A stretch of DNA of 64,000 nt from Nocardioides sp. SR21 (GTDB lineage: Bacteria > Actinomycetota > Actinomycetes > Propionibacteriales > Nocardioidaceae). Position numbers and translations under genes: made by a program. The stretch spans positions 124,001-188,000 of the forward strand of contig NZ_JAKWJR010000008.1 of NCBI RefSeq assembly GCF_022761125.1, read 5' to 3'. Below are positions 63,935-64,000 of the stretch, one piece after another; position 1 is the first letter of the stretch, and each line of letters begins with the position of its first letter. Below the pieces are notes generated by a model, which was given only the letters and a program-made list of their open reading frames with translations, was not told the origin of the DNA and made no database searches.

Positions 63935-64000
63935 CAGTCCTCGTCGAGGCCCAGCTCGATCGCGAAGCGGGTCAGCTCAACGCGGTTGTGCATCTGCAGC
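63935..64000 (-). CDS. LuxR-type response regulator, C-terminal end (partial)
   Basis: Last 21 codons of a minus-strand gene running off the window: LQMHNRVELTRFAIELGLDED followed by TGA (63935-63937). This ending is that of NarL/LuxR-type response regulators, whose last helix contains NRTELTRFA. The rest of the gene lies beyond base 64000. Confidence 0.75.

Overview
The window is high-GC DNA (about 70% by eye) with dense, mostly chromosomal genes. The gene content is that of an actinomycete: a HAIR-controlled dnaK-grpE-dnaJ-hspR-clpB operon, F420/deazaflavin-type oxidoreductases, DUF3151, DUF3817 and DUF1906 proteins, PurS/PurQ, and a class I lysyl-tRNA synthetase. Many genes appear to start leaderless. 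My best guess is Nocardioides or a close relative; this is inference, because no rRNA or other marker is present. I see no rRNA, tRNA, CRISPR array, prophage or insertion sequence.

Layout. 1-6.1 kb: an amino-acid ABC transporter with binding protein fused to permease, a DUF1772 protein, an AraC/sigma/PASTA-like operon and a quinone oxidoreductase with an in-frame stop. 6.1-7.4 kb: a frameshifted NAD(P)-binding gene divergent from an Rrf2 regulator, with two operator-like repeats between them. 7.4-13.6 kb: two divergent transcription units (LLM-DUF1214-SDR-sulfotransferase-DapB-like dehydrogenase, and an NTF2-like plus a Ddn-like protein) around an exact match to the KstR steroid-regulator box. 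13.6-16.7 kb: a small membrane protein, a universal stress protein, MarR, an aldo/keto reductase and a Nudix hydrolase. 16.7-24.7 kb: the chaperone operon and a membrane protein. 24.7-31.3 kb: DapC-like aminotransferase, pyrE, DedA, an rRNA/tRNA methyltransferase, a second sigma/membrane-protein pair, a LOG-like protein and fba. 31.3-37.2 kb: an MFS pump, DUF3151, class I lysS, an HTH regulator and a lipid kinase. 37.2-42.3 kb: purA, a mini-catalase, purD and purB, with a 136-bp array of 22-bp repeats (three direct, three inverted) between purD and purB. 42.3-46.4 kb: a third sigma/membrane pair, a BBE-type flavoprotein and a secreted hydrolase. 46.4-51.3 kb: a large LuxR (LAL-type) regulator, a flavoprotein, OsmC and an AhpD-like protein. 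51.3-64 kb: HIT-like protein, a second sulfotransferase, purC, SRPBCC/acyl-CoA ligase, purS-purQ-DUF3817, a cell-wall DUF1906 protein, a TetR-controlled MFS pump, a 49-aa protein and the end of a LuxR-type regulator.

How genes work together. Five purine loci (purA, purD, purB, purC, purSQ) are scattered rather than in one operon. The redox-stress theme recurs: Rrf2, two SoxR/MerR-like promoters of identical geometry, OsmC, AhpD-like protein, mini-catalase and several flavin or F420 enzymes. The KstR-box region resembles the sulfotransferase/SDR/DUF1214 part of mycobacterial cholesterol catabolic loci and probably acts on a steroid or similar lipid. The most unusual non-coding structures are the 22-bp repeat array at 40714-40849 and a family of dispersed nested palindromes. 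Four convergent gene pairs share a CTAG double stop.
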